The notes: generated from the letters alone by a model not told the origin. Positions 34,086 to 43,407 are shown, numbered from the stretch's first letter. The stretch: 51,446 bases of DNA from Balneolaceae bacterium (GCA_007132385.1 SLOU01000118.1:1-51446), one strand, 5' to 3'. Numbers and translations: made by a program.

Positions 34086-35557
34086 AAATAGACAAACAGA
34101 AACTGATCGAACTCCTTGTTGAAAATACCGGCCTGGAACCGGATGCAGTTGAATCGCAACTCGAGCAGCTCATTACAAAAATCAGGGAGGCTGCTGAAAA
34201 AGGTAAAGCTCTTGAAATCAAGAGTTTCGGGATGTTTTACTATTCCCAACAGGGAGATTTGAAGTTCGACCCATCGGAAGATCTTGAAACAGAAGTAAAT
34301 CACAAATACGCCGGAATGGAACCGGTTGAAATAAAGAAACCAGAATCAACTGTCGACGACCCTCTGACCAGAGATCCCAAACCAACCGACGAAACCACTG
34401 ATGGAGAGGAAATCGATACGGACAGGAAACCTGCAGCAGATTGGAAAGAAGATGAAGACGGTGATTTTAAAAAAACCGCTGAAACGGATGAAACCGCACC
34501 TTCTGACGCACCGGAGATACCGCTAAAAGCGAGCGAGGAAAAGAAGAAGGAGAAACCGGAAGACGAAATCAAAGCGGAAGAAGACGATGCACCGGATAAA
34601 CAGGAGAAACCTGCAGATGAAGACAGCGTGTTAGCCAAAAAAGATGAGGAAAAATCAAATGAAAAAACGGATGATGAAGAGAAAGAAGCCGGGGATCAGG
34701 ACGACTTCAACCCCTTCAGTGAACTGGGCCGGATTTTAGGCGATCCGGACATGGCCGATCCCCAGAGTGAAAAGGAAAAAGCTCTGGAACGTGAAGAATC
34801 GATTAAAAGCTTATTTCCCGAACTCCCGGAACAGGAAAAGAAGAAAAAAGAGAAAGAATCAAAACTAAAAGACGAACAGAAATCAAAAAAACAGGACCGG
34901 AAACCTGATACGGATATTCCAGGTAAAAAGGATACATCAGTAAAAACAGATTCCGGGAAGAAACCCCTTGAAAAAAGTAAATCCAAAAAGAAATCCCCGA
35001 AGAAAAAAGAAAAAAGCCCGGTAACGATGATTTTGGTTTCAATCGTTGCAGCACTTGTGCTTATTGTCGGTGTTATCGTAGCGATGGATACGGGCCTTTT
35101 TGGCGATTCCGATACTGCGGATGACGTTGCCCAGTTTGAAACCGATCCACCGGGGGCTGCGGCTGAGCCGGATCCCGGTGACGCGCTGGAAGATGAACCG
35201 GAAGAGAATGGCGAAACAGAACTGGATCCGGCCGAACCTGAAGAAACCGGAATCGAAGAAGAAACTGAAGAGGATTCGCTCTATGGCCTTACGGGCAACT
35301 CCCGGGAAATAGACGCAAATTACTACAGTATTATCCTCCACTCCATGAGCAGTGAATCTAATGCCCAAAACATGCAGGAACAACTGCAGCAAGAAGGGTA
35401 CAGGACAGTCATAGCGTCTGTCAGTACCGAGGGGCAGGGTACAATGTGGAGAGTAGGGATCGGCCAATTCCCGACAATACCTGAAGCACAGGAAGCTGCC
35501 GGAGAATTGCCACAAAACTATCGTGAAAACAACTTTATAGGATTAATTCAACAATAA
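34082..35557 (+). CDS. Membrane protein with HU-like cytoplasmic domain and periplasmic SPOR domain
   Basis: The 491-residue protein has an HU-like N-terminus (about 1-80): KQKLIELLVENTGLEPDAVE, then ALEIKSFGMFYYSQQGDL where HU has its GFGxF turn. This resembles the HU-CCDC81 domains of Bacteroidota. A long Glu/Lys/Asp linker (about 85-312) with a basic end precedes one membrane helix (about 314-336, ILVSIVAALVLIVGVIVAMD), then an acidic periplasmic linker and a C-terminal SPOR domain (about 413-491, YYSIILHSMSSESNAQNMQE, MWRVGIGQFPTIPEAQEAA). SPOR binds denuded septal peptidoglycan. The layout would link nucleoid DNA to the division septum. It sits between a mini HU and exbB, in the same run as ftsK. 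Confidence 0.88.
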   Translation: MKIDKQKLIELLVENTGLEPDAVESQLEQLITKIREAAEKGKALEIKSFGMFYYSQQGDLKFDPSEDLETEVNHKYAGMEPVEIKKPESTVDDPLTRDPKPTDETTDGEEIDTDRKPAADWKEDEDGDFKKTAETDETAPSDAPEIPLKASEEKKKEKPEDEIKAEEDDAPDKQEKPADEDSVLAKKDEEKSNEKTDDEEKEAGDQDDFNPFSELGRILGDPDMADPQSEKEKALEREESIKSLFPELPEQEKKKKEKESKLKDEQKSKKQDRKPDTDIPGKKDTSVKTDSGKKPLEKSKSKKKSPKKKEKSPVTMILVSIVAALVLIVGVIVAMDTGLFGDSDTADDVAQFETDPPGAAAEPDPGDALEDEPEENGETELDPAEPEETGIEEETEEDSLYGLTGNSREIDANYYSIILHSMSSESNAQNMQEQLQQEGYRTVIASVSTEGQGTMWRVGIGQFPTIPEAQEAAGELPQNYRENNFIGLIQQ

Positions 35558-35572
35558 ATTCAGTACACACTA

Positions 35573-36298
35573 ATGATTACATTTTTGTTTCAAACTACAG
35601 ACGAAGCTTCTGCTGATACCCTTGCGGAGATGTTAGCTGAAGAATCAACCATGTCGTTCTTCGAAATACTTGCCCAGGGCGGCTTTATTATGATCCCACT
35701 GTTTATTCTGTCTATACTGGCTATCTATGTCATAGCTGAACGATGGCGGTTTCTTGACAACTCGAAGATGGAAATCGATCCATTTCTCAATAATATTGAA
35801 GCCCTTCTGAAGTCGGGCGATCAGACCAGGGCTCTTGAACACTGCGACAAATACAACAAACCGCTTGCCAGAATTCTGAAAAGCGGGATAAGACGACTGG
35901 GCCGGCCGATCCGGGATATCGAAGAAGCGATTCACAATGCCGGGAAAAAAGAGATGTATGGCCTTGAAAACCGGATGAACTGGCTTGCCACGATCGCTGG
36001 TGTAGCACCTCTTGTGGGTTTTACCGGTACGGTAACCGGTATGATTCGAGCATTTATGGACATCCAGGCACTCCAGGGAAATGTTAACCCGAGCGTTCTG
36101 GCCGGGGGTATCTGGGAAGCGTTGATTACAACCGCAACAGGATTGATCGTGGGAATTATAGCCTACGGTTTCTACAACTACCTGCTCGGAAAAATCAACC
36201 GAATGATATTTGAACTGGAAAATGCATCTGCCGATTTTATCGATATGCTGCAATCACCCACTCCCAAAAAGAAAAGGAGCGAGGTTAATGTATCATGA
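35573..36298 (+). CDS. exbB: ExbB/TolQ/MotA-family proton channel
   Basis: The 241-residue protein has three membrane helices: about 33-53 (GGFIMIPLFILSILAIYVIA), 135-160 (WLATIAGVAPLVGFTGTVTG) and 180-205. The family signature APLVGFTGTVTGMI and the later TTATGLIVGIIAYGFYN are clear. With ExbD it forms the proton-driven motor that energises TonB or Tol proteins. The start at 35573 gives a short acidic N-terminus; a later ATG (MSFFEILAQGG) is possible. It follows HU-SPOR by 15 bases and overlaps exbD by 4. Confidence 0.95.
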   Translation: MITFLFQTTDEASADTLAEMLAEESTMSFFEILAQGGFIMIPLFILSILAIYVIAERWRFLDNSKMEIDPFLNNIEALLKSGDQTRALEHCDKYNKPLARILKSGIRRLGRPIRDIEEAIHNAGKKEMYGLENRMNWLATIAGVAPLVGFTGTVTGMIRAFMDIQALQGNVNPSVLAGGIWEALITTATGLIVGIIAYGFYNYLLGKINRMIFELENASADFIDMLQSPTPKKKRSEVNVS

Positions 36299-36708
36299 TA
36301 GATTTTAGTAAAGATAAAAATCAGCTACAACCCCTGACACTGTTTTCTCAGTCGTCCCTGACGGATATTATCCTCCTTCTGCTGATCTTTTTTCTTTTGA
36401 CATCCTCTTTTGTAACGAATCTCGGTATCCGGGTCGAAATCCCCCGGGCTGAAGCCGGTACGACCACCGACGTGAATCATATTTCCGTCTCGATCACGGC
36501 CGACGGAAACTTTTTTGTTGACGGAAATCAGACAACCCGACCACAACTTGCGGATGCCATTCGGGAAGCACATCAGAATCGGCCGCAAGGTACGTTAGTA
36601 ATACGTGCGGATCGTGATTCGAGGGTGGATGATTCCGTTCGGATCATGAATATCGGACAGGCACTGAATATGAATATCGTAATGGCCACGGAGAGGTCAG
36701 ATCCCTGA
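36295..36708 (+). CDS. exbD: ExbD/TolR-family protein
   Basis: The 137-residue protein has one N-terminal membrane helix (about 18-38, LTDIILLLLIFFLLTSSFVT) carrying the conserved Asp needed for proton flow, followed by a periplasmic domain with NHISVSITADGNFFVDGNQT and ALNMNIVMAT. It works with ExbB as rotor or stator of the TonB/Tol motor. The ATGA overlap with exbB and the 1-base overlap with tonB show tight coupling. Confidence 0.95.
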   Translation: MIDFSKDKNQLQPLTLFSQSSLTDIILLLLIFFLLTSSFVTNLGIRVEIPRAEAGTTTDVNHISVSITADGNFFVDGNQTTRPQLADAIREAHQNRPQGTLVIRADRDSRVDDSVRIMNIGQALNMNIVMATERSDP

Positions 36709-37547
36709 TGTTAGATTGGATTAGTTCCAGACTCAATATTAATCTTAATGATGAAAACCGGTTCGGATGGTCGGTTACAGGTATTCTACACCTGTTGCTG
36801 ATAATCATTGCCATTTTCTATACGATTCATATGGATGCGGATGAGCGGCCGGCCTATATCGAGGTCACCCTGGGTGAATTTCAGACAGGCACCGTTGCCG
36901 AACAGGCCCAGGAAGAACCCGAAGAGGTGGCAACACGCCCCAACCCTGCTGAAGAACAACCGGAAGAACCGGAACCGGAACTTGAGGAACCGGAGGAAAC
37001 ACCCGAACAGGAACCCGAGGAAGTTGCCAGGCCTGTAGACCTTACCGAACAGATCGAAGAGATCGATGCGGATGTCATCGAAACCCCGGATACGGAAGAG
37101 ATTGACCCTGAAGTACAGCATGAAGAACAGCAGGAACAGATTGAATCGCCCCCTCAAGCGCAAGAAGATGAACAGATCGAGGAAGGCGAAGATACCAGCG
37201 GCCATGAAGAAGGGACCGTGGGTGAAATGAATGTCGAGCACGGAAGCGGCACCGATGAGGAACTTTCTTCCCCGTATGACCTTCGCTGGGAAGGTGACCT
37301 CGACCGCAGTCCGATGGTACAGCCGTTGCCTGAGAATACCGAAGATGTGGAAGCGGTTATCACGGTTCGCTTTCAGGTATTTCCTGACGGCTCAGTTGGA
37401 CAGGTCATCCCGCTCCGGAAAATGAACCCGGAACTCGAACGGCAGGTAATGAGCACCCTGCGAACCTGGCGTTTTTCACGCCTCCCGTCAGGGGTCCCCC
37501 AGGAACCCCAGTGGGGTACGATTACCTTCCGCTTCATATTAGATTAA
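36708..37547 (+). CDS. tonB: TonB-family energy transducer with all-acidic linker
   Basis: The 279-residue protein has an N-terminal membrane helix (about 20-42, WSVTGILHLLLIIIAIFYTI), a long Glu/Pro-rich linker (about 60-190) and a C-terminal TonB domain (about 205-279, VRFQVFPDGSVGQVIPLRKM, MSTLRTWRFSRLPSG). Canonical TonB linkers alternate Glu-Pro and Lys-Pro stretches; here the Lys-Pro part is missing and the linker is almost purely acidic. It should carry the ExbBD proton-motor force to an outer-membrane partner. The run also contains a barrel gene and HU-SPOR, so a Tol-like envelope role is possible besides nutrient uptake. It is the last gene of the run, ending 39 bases before a convergent gene. 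Confidence 0.92.
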   Translation: MLDWISSRLNINLNDENRFGWSVTGILHLLLIIIAIFYTIHMDADERPAYIEVTLGEFQTGTVAEQAQEEPEEVATRPNPAEEQPEEPEPELEEPEETPEQEPEEVARPVDLTEQIEEIDADVIETPDTEEIDPEVQHEEQQEQIESPPQAQEDEQIEEGEDTSGHEEGTVGEMNVEHGSGTDEELSSPYDLRWEGDLDRSPMVQPLPENTEDVEAVITVRFQVFPDGSVGQVIPLRKMNPELERQVMSTLRTWRFSRLPSGVPQEPQWGTITFRFILD

Positions 37548-37586
37548 ACCTGGCAGAACATTAACAGGATGCAAGAGGGTATTAAA

Positions 37587-38471
37587 TTAACCCCCGTTCA
37601 TCCGCTCCAAAACCTTGTAAAGTCCCTGGGTCCCCAGATTTTCGAATCCCATCGCCATTGCCGATGTATAGAATTGTTCGGCTAGAGCCAGTCCGGGCAA
37701 GGTAACTTCCATGCGCCTTGCCTCATCAAGGGCAATGCGCATATCCTTAACAAAATGCTTGATAAAGAATCCTGGGTCAAAATCCCCGCGAGCGATCCTC
37801 GGCCCCAGATTGTTGATCGACCAGGAGGATGCGGCTCCCTTGCCGATCACCGAGATCACCTTCTCCATATCCATCCCGGCCTTGTGTGCGTATAGCAGTG
37901 ACTCTACCACACCGATCATCGTTGATGCAATCAGTGTTTGATTACACATTTTGGTATGCTGGCCTTTTCCCGGCCCGCCCATCAGCTTGATATTCTCACC
38001 CATCAGTTCAAAATACGGCCTGACTCTTTCAAAGGCCTCCGGTTTGCCTCCCGCCATGATTGCCAACTTGCCTTCCCTGGCGCCGGTATCGCCTCCCGAA
38101 ACCGGAGCATCGATCGAATCGATCTCCATTTCCTGTGCTTTATTATGGATGTGTACAGCCAATGCCGGTGTGGACGTTGTCATATCCACAATACACGACC
38201 CTGCCTCAGCCTTGGATAAAATACCCGATTCACCCAGGAAAACCTGTCTGACATCTTTCGGATAACCGACAATCGAGAATATAATCCGGCTTTTTTCAGC
38301 CACATCAGCCGGCGTATCACACCATTCAGCTCCCATTTTTACCAGTGGTTCCGCTTTCGACCGGGTACGGTTAAATACAGCCACTTTATGGCCGTTATTG
38401 AGTAAATGCTGACACATGCTGCTGCCCATGACACCTGTTCCGATCCATCCTACCGTTTCTGTTTTTGTCAT
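37587..38471 (-). CDS. NAD(P)-dependent beta-hydroxyacid dehydrogenase (3-hydroxyisobutyrate dehydrogenase family)
   Basis: The 294-residue protein has the family hallmarks in order: the Rossmann motif VGWIGTGVMGSSMCQHLL at the N-terminus, the substrate-binding DAPVSGGDTGAREGKLAIMA near residue 120, the catalytic Lys region GKGQHTKMCNQ near 170 and a helical C-terminal domain. Members oxidise 3-hydroxyisobutyrate, tartronate semialdehyde or related 2- and 3-hydroxyacids, or reduce succinic semialdehyde. The exact substrate cannot be read from sequence. It is a single gene convergent with tonB. A TAAATTTG box (38482-38489, minus strand) lies only 10 bases before the ATG, so translation may start on a nearly leaderless message. 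Confidence 0.9.
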   Translation of the reverse strand: MTKTETVGWIGTGVMGSSMCQHLLNNGHKVAVFNRTRSKAEPLVKMGAEWCDTPADVAEKSRIIFSIVGYPKDVRQVFLGESGILSKAEAGSCIVDMTTSTPALAVHIHNKAQEMEIDSIDAPVSGGDTGAREGKLAIMAGGKPEAFERVRPYFELMGENIKLMGGPGKGQHTKMCNQTLIASTMIGVVESLLYAHKAGMDMEKVISVIGKGAASSWSINNLGPRIARGDFDPGFFIKHFVKDMRIALDEARRMEVTLPGLALAEQFYTSAMAMGFENLGTQGLYKVLERMNGG

Positions 38472-38700
38472 TCTTCCCGTACAAATTTATTTTTTCTGAT
38501 TTTTAATTTCAGCCTTTAATTAACCAACAAATTCCATTTTTTCGAAATTTTATCTCAATTATCTTCAAATTACTTGAAAGCTTTCGATCTATTGCTTTCC
38601 TTATTTGGCCTGTACTGCTGGAATTGTGAGCTTTTTCTGCTCTGCTGCACCTGCCGGTGTTACGGCAATTACCATTCCCATTATTAGCTTCTGATGACTT

Positions 38701-40527
38701 ATGACTTTATCAAGCGTTTTATATAAAATCCCGGTTTTTGTTTTTTCTCTCCTGTTATTTCTTTCAACCGGCTGTCAGGAGACGGACAGTGACCGGACTG
38801 TAACGTACACCATACCGGAACAACCTGAACTGGCAACCGGTTATAATCCTAAACCCGGATGGGAGATTTCCGAATTTGCTGTTGCAGCTGCAAATCCACT
38901 CGCTGCCGATGCCGGTTACCAGATTTTGAAGGCCGGTGGATCTGCCGTTGATGCAGCCATTGCCGTTCAAATGGTTTTGACTCTGGCTGAACCTCAGTCG
39001 AGCGGAATCGGTGGCGGCGCCTTTTTAATGCACTGGGATGGTACGGAATTGAAGGCTTACAATGGACGTGAAACGGCTCCTTCTTCAGCGGACGAAACTC
39101 TTTTCCTGGATAAAAACGGGGATCCCCTGGCCTTTTCCGACGCTGTTCACAGTGGTTTGGCTGTCGGTGTACCGGGAACACTTGCCATGCTAAAGGCAGC
39201 ACATGATGCCCATGGGCAGTTGCCTTGGGATGAACTGTTCCAACCGGCCATTACCCTTGCCGAAGAGGGTTTTTCCGTGAGTCACCGGCTGCATGAACAA
39301 CTGGCTGGAGAGGAACGGCTGACAGGGGATGATATCGCGAGGTCTCTTTATTTCGATGATAACGGAGATCCACATCCTGTTGGCTATAACTTGCAAAATC
39401 CGGCTCTCGCTCAAATTCTTCGAAATGTGTCTTCAGATGGAATTGATACTTTTTACGGTGGGGATGTTGCAGAGGATATCGTCGCACGGATTCAGAATCA
39501 TCCCCGTCCCGGTACGATGTCAGTGGAGGATATCCGGGATTATCCCGAACAGGACTTTGAAACCGATGCCATATGTACACCCTGGAACCGATATCGGATC
39601 TGCGGGTTCCCGCCTCCTTCTTCCGGGCATCTGACCATCATGCAGATTCTTGGCATTATGGAACACCTGGAATCACCGGCTATTCCCCTTCAGGATTTTG
39701 TACCGACGGCCGACTGGCTCCATCAGTTTCTGGAGACGTCCAAACTGGCATTTGCTGACCGGAACCGGTTTATTGCTGATCCGGGCTATGTGGATCCCCC
39801 TGGTGAGAGCTGGGAAAGTATGCTGGATTCCGAATACCTGGCCGAGCGTGCCTCCCTGGTCGGGGAATCTGCCACGGAACAGGCTGAACCTGGTAAACCG
39901 GGCCGATATGCAACGCTATTTGGCTCCCATCCGGCTCAAACCGAAAAAGGAACCAGCCACATCAGTATTGTTGATCGCGAGGGCAACGCTCTTTCCATGA
40001 CCAGTACCATTGAACAGGGGTTTGGCAGCCGTATCATGTCAGACGGTGGCACCGGATTGCCCGGAGGGTTTCACCTGAATAATGAATTGACCGATTTTTC
40101 CCGAATTCCAATTGACGAACATGGGCAACCGATCGCCAACCGCGTAGAACCCGGCAAACGACCGAGGTCGAGCATGAGTCCCACCCTGATTTTTAAAGGA
40201 GATACCGGTGAATTTGCCGCCAGTGTGGGTTCACCAGGCGGAGCGGCGATAATCCACTACACAGCCAAGACCATCATCGGCATGTACGACTGGGGGCTAA
40301 ATGCCCAGGAAGCGATCGATTTGCCCAATTTTGCCAATTATAATACACCTTCCTCCCTGCTCGAGGAAAGCCGGTTCCCGCAAGAAGTGATCGAAGCACT
40401 TCAGGAGATGGGGCATGAAATCAGTGAACGTGAATTGACAAGCGGTATCCAGGCGATTCAACGAATCGAAACCGGATTTTTCGGAGGTGCCGACCCGAGA
40501 AGAGAAGGAATAGTGATGGGAGATTGA
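38701..40527 (+). CDS. ggt: Gamma-glutamyltransferase, predicted lipoprotein
   Basis: The 608-residue protein starts with a lipoprotein-type signal (FVFSLLLFLSTGCQE, lipid Cys near residue 25). It then carries NPLAADAGYQILKAGGSAVD and QPQSSGIGGG-like residues of the large subunit. The autocatalytic cleavage site falls at Thr418 in KGTSHISIVDREGNALSMTS, which becomes the nucleophile of the small subunit. PRSSMSPTLIF and GSPGGAAI complete the active site. The enzyme hydrolyses glutathione and other gamma-glutamyl compounds in the periplasm or at the outer membrane. It is a single gene with 229 bases upstream and no visible terminator. Confidence 0.95.
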   Translation: MTLSSVLYKIPVFVFSLLLFLSTGCQETDSDRTVTYTIPEQPELATGYNPKPGWEISEFAVAAANPLAADAGYQILKAGGSAVDAAIAVQMVLTLAEPQSSGIGGGAFLMHWDGTELKAYNGRETAPSSADETLFLDKNGDPLAFSDAVHSGLAVGVPGTLAMLKAAHDAHGQLPWDELFQPAITLAEEGFSVSHRLHEQLAGEERLTGDDIARSLYFDDNGDPHPVGYNLQNPALAQILRNVSSDGIDTFYGGDVAEDIVARIQNHPRPGTMSVEDIRDYPEQDFETDAICTPWNRYRICGFPPPSSGHLTIMQILGIMEHLESPAIPLQDFVPTADWLHQFLETSKLAFADRNRFIADPGYVDPPGESWESMLDSEYLAERASLVGESATEQAEPGKPGRYATLFGSHPAQTEKGTSHISIVDREGNALSMTSTIEQGFGSRIMSDGGTGLPGGFHLNNELTDFSRIPIDEHGQPIANRVEPGKRPRSSMSPTLIFKGDTGEFAASVGSPGGAAIIHYTAKTIIGMYDWGLNAQEAIDLPNFANYNTPSSLLEESRFPQEVIEALQEMGHEISERELTSGIQAIQRIETGFFGGADPRREGIVMGD

Positions 40528-40648
40528 CTTAACAGACAAAAAGTGGCATAATATAAGATAATGGCAAATAATGGTTCCAATTTTTTGAAACAGAATGTGG
40601 ATCATCCAAGCAAAAAACAGTCACGATTCAGCATAAAATTCAGGTATA

Positions 40649-42610
40649 ATGGCATTTTCTGAAAGTGAAATTCGATATCTCAAACTTTTGTCGAATCAAT
40701 ACCCGACGATTCGGGCGGCTTCAACTGAAATTATCAATCTCTGTGCAATCCTCGAACTACCGAAAGGAACCGAACATTTTGTTTCGGATATTCACGGGGA
40801 ATACGAAGCGTTTAATCACGTACTACGGAACGGTTCGGGTTCAATAAAACGAAGAATAGACGAAATATTCGACTACACTCTGGATGAACAGGAGAAGAAA
40901 AACCTGGCTACCATTATCTACTACCCGGAGCAGAAACTCCCCCTGTTTCTTAAAAAGATTGATAATCCGAATGAATGGTTTCGAAAAATCCTCTTTCAAC
41001 TGATTAAACTTTGCAGGGTTTATTCTTCCAAATATACCCGAAGCAGAGTGCGCAAAATGCTACCCCTGGATTTCAACTATATCATCGAGGAACTACTCCA
41101 TGAACAGGAGAGTGACCGCAACCGCCAGGAATATTACAGCAGTATTATACACTCGATCATCAATACCGGACGGGCGGAAGCATTTATCACTGCCATGGCT
41201 CGGCTGATTCAACGGCTTATGGTTGCCCGGCTGCATGTCATCGGTGATGTTTACGACAGGGGACCGGGAGCCCATATCATCATGGATATGCTGATGAAAC
41301 ACCATGCTGTAGATTTCCAGTGGGGAAATCATGATATCGTCTGGATGGGAGCCGCTGCAGGCAGCGAAGCCTGTATCGCAAACGTGATTCGTGTGTCGCT
41401 CCGTTATGCCAACATGGAAACCCTTGAAAACGGCTATGCGATCAGCATGCTTCCACTGATGTCACTGGCAGTAGAAGTTTATGGGGATGATCCCTGCGAA
41501 CTTTTCCGCCCGAAGCAATCATCTGGCGAGTTTACCGAAAACGAACAATTGCTAATGGCCCGTATGCACAAAGCAATTACCATGATCCAGTTGAAACTTG
41601 AAAGCCAGATTATCCAGCGCCGCCCGCAGTATCAGATGAACGATCGCCTTTTTCTCGACAAAATCGATCCTGAAGATGGTACTGTTCAGATCGACGGGAA
41701 ACATTATCCGCTTATTGACTCTCATTTTCCGACTCTCGACACGGAAAATCCGTATGAACTATCCGGATATGAAAAATCGGTGATGGAAAAACTCAGGCTT
41801 TCCTTCAGTAACAGTGAACGTCTTCAGGATCATGTGCGGTTCCTCTTTTCAAAAGGAAGCATGTACCTTACGTTTAACGGGAACCTGCTTTACCACGGCT
41901 GTATTCCCATGACCCCTAATGGCAAGCTGCGCCATTTTACCCTGGACGGGATCGATTACAGCCCGAAAGAATTTATGGACCGGTTCGAACGGCTTGTGCG
42001 ACAAGGCTACTTTGTAAAAGACAACCCGGAAAAAAAACTTCACGGAATGGATACAATGTGGTATTTGTGGAGCGGCGCCCAGTCTCCCCTGTTCGGGAAG
42101 GAGAAAATGGCCACCTTTGAGCGCTATTTCATAGAAGATCCGGAAACGCATACCGAAGAGATGAATCCATATTACGACTTCCGCACCCGCGACGATGTGG
42201 CTGCAGAAATACTCAGGGAGTTCGGGCTGAATCCAGAAAACGGACATATCATCAACGGCCATGTCCCCGTGAAGGTAAAAAAAGGTGAGAACCCGGTAAA
42301 AGCCGGCGGCAAGCTGATCGTGATCGACGGCGGGTTTGCCAAAGCCTACCAGGCAAAAACGGGAATTGCCGGTTATACCCTGATCTATAACTCCTGGGGG
42401 CTTTTACTGGCCGCACATCAGCCATTTGAATCAACACAGAACGCCATCGAAAAAGAGATGGATATCCATTCCACGAACAAGATCCTCGAGCAGAATACCA
42501 AGCGAATCCGCGTTCGGGACACCGACAGTGGCCGGGAGATACAGCAGCAAATCGACGACCTGACAAACCTTCTGAATGCGTTTCGTTCCGGATTGATTAA
42601 GGAGACATAA
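40649..42610 (+). CDS. fbp: Class III fructose-1,6-bisphosphatase
   Basis: The 653-residue protein matches the Firmicute-type class III FBPase in length (Bacillus subtilis enzyme about 670) and motif content. It has a metallophosphatase core with HFVSDIHGEYEAFNHVLRNG near residue 42, VIGDVYDRGPGAHIIMDMLM near 196 and FQWGNHDIVWMGAAAG near 220, and the late GHIINGHVPVKVKKGENPVK with IVIDGGFAKAYQ. It dephosphorylates fructose 1,6-bisphosphate in gluconeogenesis. It is not related to class I enzymes. It converges on the LpxO-like gene with 11 bases between stops. Confidence 0.97.
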   Translation: MAFSESEIRYLKLLSNQYPTIRAASTEIINLCAILELPKGTEHFVSDIHGEYEAFNHVLRNGSGSIKRRIDEIFDYTLDEQEKKNLATIIYYPEQKLPLFLKKIDNPNEWFRKILFQLIKLCRVYSSKYTRSRVRKMLPLDFNYIIEELLHEQESDRNRQEYYSSIIHSIINTGRAEAFITAMARLIQRLMVARLHVIGDVYDRGPGAHIIMDMLMKHHAVDFQWGNHDIVWMGAAAGSEACIANVIRVSLRYANMETLENGYAISMLPLMSLAVEVYGDDPCELFRPKQSSGEFTENEQLLMARMHKAITMIQLKLESQIIQRRPQYQMNDRLFLDKIDPEDGTVQIDGKHYPLIDSHFPTLDTENPYELSGYEKSVMEKLRLSFSNSERLQDHVRFLFSKGSMYLTFNGNLLYHGCIPMTPNGKLRHFTLDGIDYSPKEFMDRFERLVRQGYFVKDNPEKKLHGMDTMWYLWSGAQSPLFGKEKMATFERYFIEDPETHTEEMNPYYDFRTRDDVAAEILREFGLNPENGHIINGHVPVKVKKGENPVKAGGKLIVIDGGFAKAYQAKTGIAGYTLIYNSWGLLLAAHQPFESTQNAIEKEMDIHSTNKILEQNTKRIRVRDTDSGREIQQQIDDLTNLLNAFRSGLIKET

Positions 42611-42621
42611 ACTCGAACAGA

Positions 42622-43407
42622 TTACTTCGGGCTTTCTACTTTATCTTTGGTAGCTCCCTGCCGGCCGTTTTCCTCAAATTTATCCTCCCACGCTTCCTGA
42701 TTTTTCTTGGCGTCCTGAATGAAGGATGATTTTTGTACGGCTTTGATCAGCAATGAGTTCAAAGCGGTTGCCGGGAATCTCAGTGGCCGGTCGATATCCA
42801 TGAAAAGCACAACTCTTTCCCCGTCGGTATCATTCCAGACTTCATGGTTGTAGGTATCGTCAAACATCATCACTTTTCCTTCTTCCCAGTGTGCAAATAC
42901 TTCGTGTACGCGAATTCGGCACTTTTCCTTTGGTTCAGGTACTTTGATTCCGAGATGGCATCGAATCACACCGTTGTATACACCCCGGTGGGCCGGAATA
43001 TGTTTACCAGGTGCCAGGATCGAGAAAAATGCTGTTTTCATACCCGGAATAGATTCAATAATTTTTGTCGTTTCCGGACAGCGCTCACAATTCTTTACCG
43101 CTTTATAACCAAATCCGTACAGAAAATAGGTCTTCCATTTGTCGTCAGTTGTAATCGATTTTTGATCTTTTGAAATATCCTGAAAACTGGGAATATTGTC
43201 TTTGTGCTCAAGAATCCGGTCAACTTCCGCCCGGATTATTTCCCAATTGCCCTCCAGGTCCTTTACCCAGTCAAACTGATAGGGATCCAGAAATGGAGTT
43301 GTCGGAACTTTAGATGACTTGGCAATAAATTTCTCAAATCCCCAGAGTAACTTACTCCCCAATCGTACAACCAGCCGTGATTTACCCTTCTTATTTTTAT
43401 CAGCCAT
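42622..43407 (-). CDS. Aspartyl/asparaginyl beta-hydroxylase family protein, LpxO-like
   Basis: The 261-residue protein carries HRGVYNGVIRCHLGIKVP and MMFDDTYNHEVWNDTDGERV followed by LFMDIDRPLRFP. These place the two iron-binding His and the 2-oxoglutarate-binding Arg of the aspartyl/asparaginyl hydroxylase fold. The arrangement is close to LpxO, which 2-hydroxylates lipid A acyl chains, but LpxO's membrane helices are not obvious here; only a weakly hydrophobic N-terminus is present. Hydroxylation of a lipid or peptide in the envelope is a reasonable guess. The N-terminus and a C-terminal tail of about 30 residues are Lys/Glu-rich. It is the last gene of a minus-strand series and follows the M28 peptidase by 68 bases. 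Confidence 0.82.
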   Translation of the reverse strand: MADKNKKGKSRLVVRLGSKLLWGFEKFIAKSSKVPTTPFLDPYQFDWVKDLEGNWEIIRAEVDRILEHKDNIPSFQDISKDQKSITTDDKWKTYFLYGFGYKAVKNCERCPETTKIIESIPGMKTAFFSILAPGKHIPAHRGVYNGVIRCHLGIKVPEPKEKCRIRVHEVFAHWEEGKVMMFDDTYNHEVWNDTDGERVVLFMDIDRPLRFPATALNSLLIKAVQKSSFIQDAKKNQEAWEDKFEENGRQGATKDKVESPK

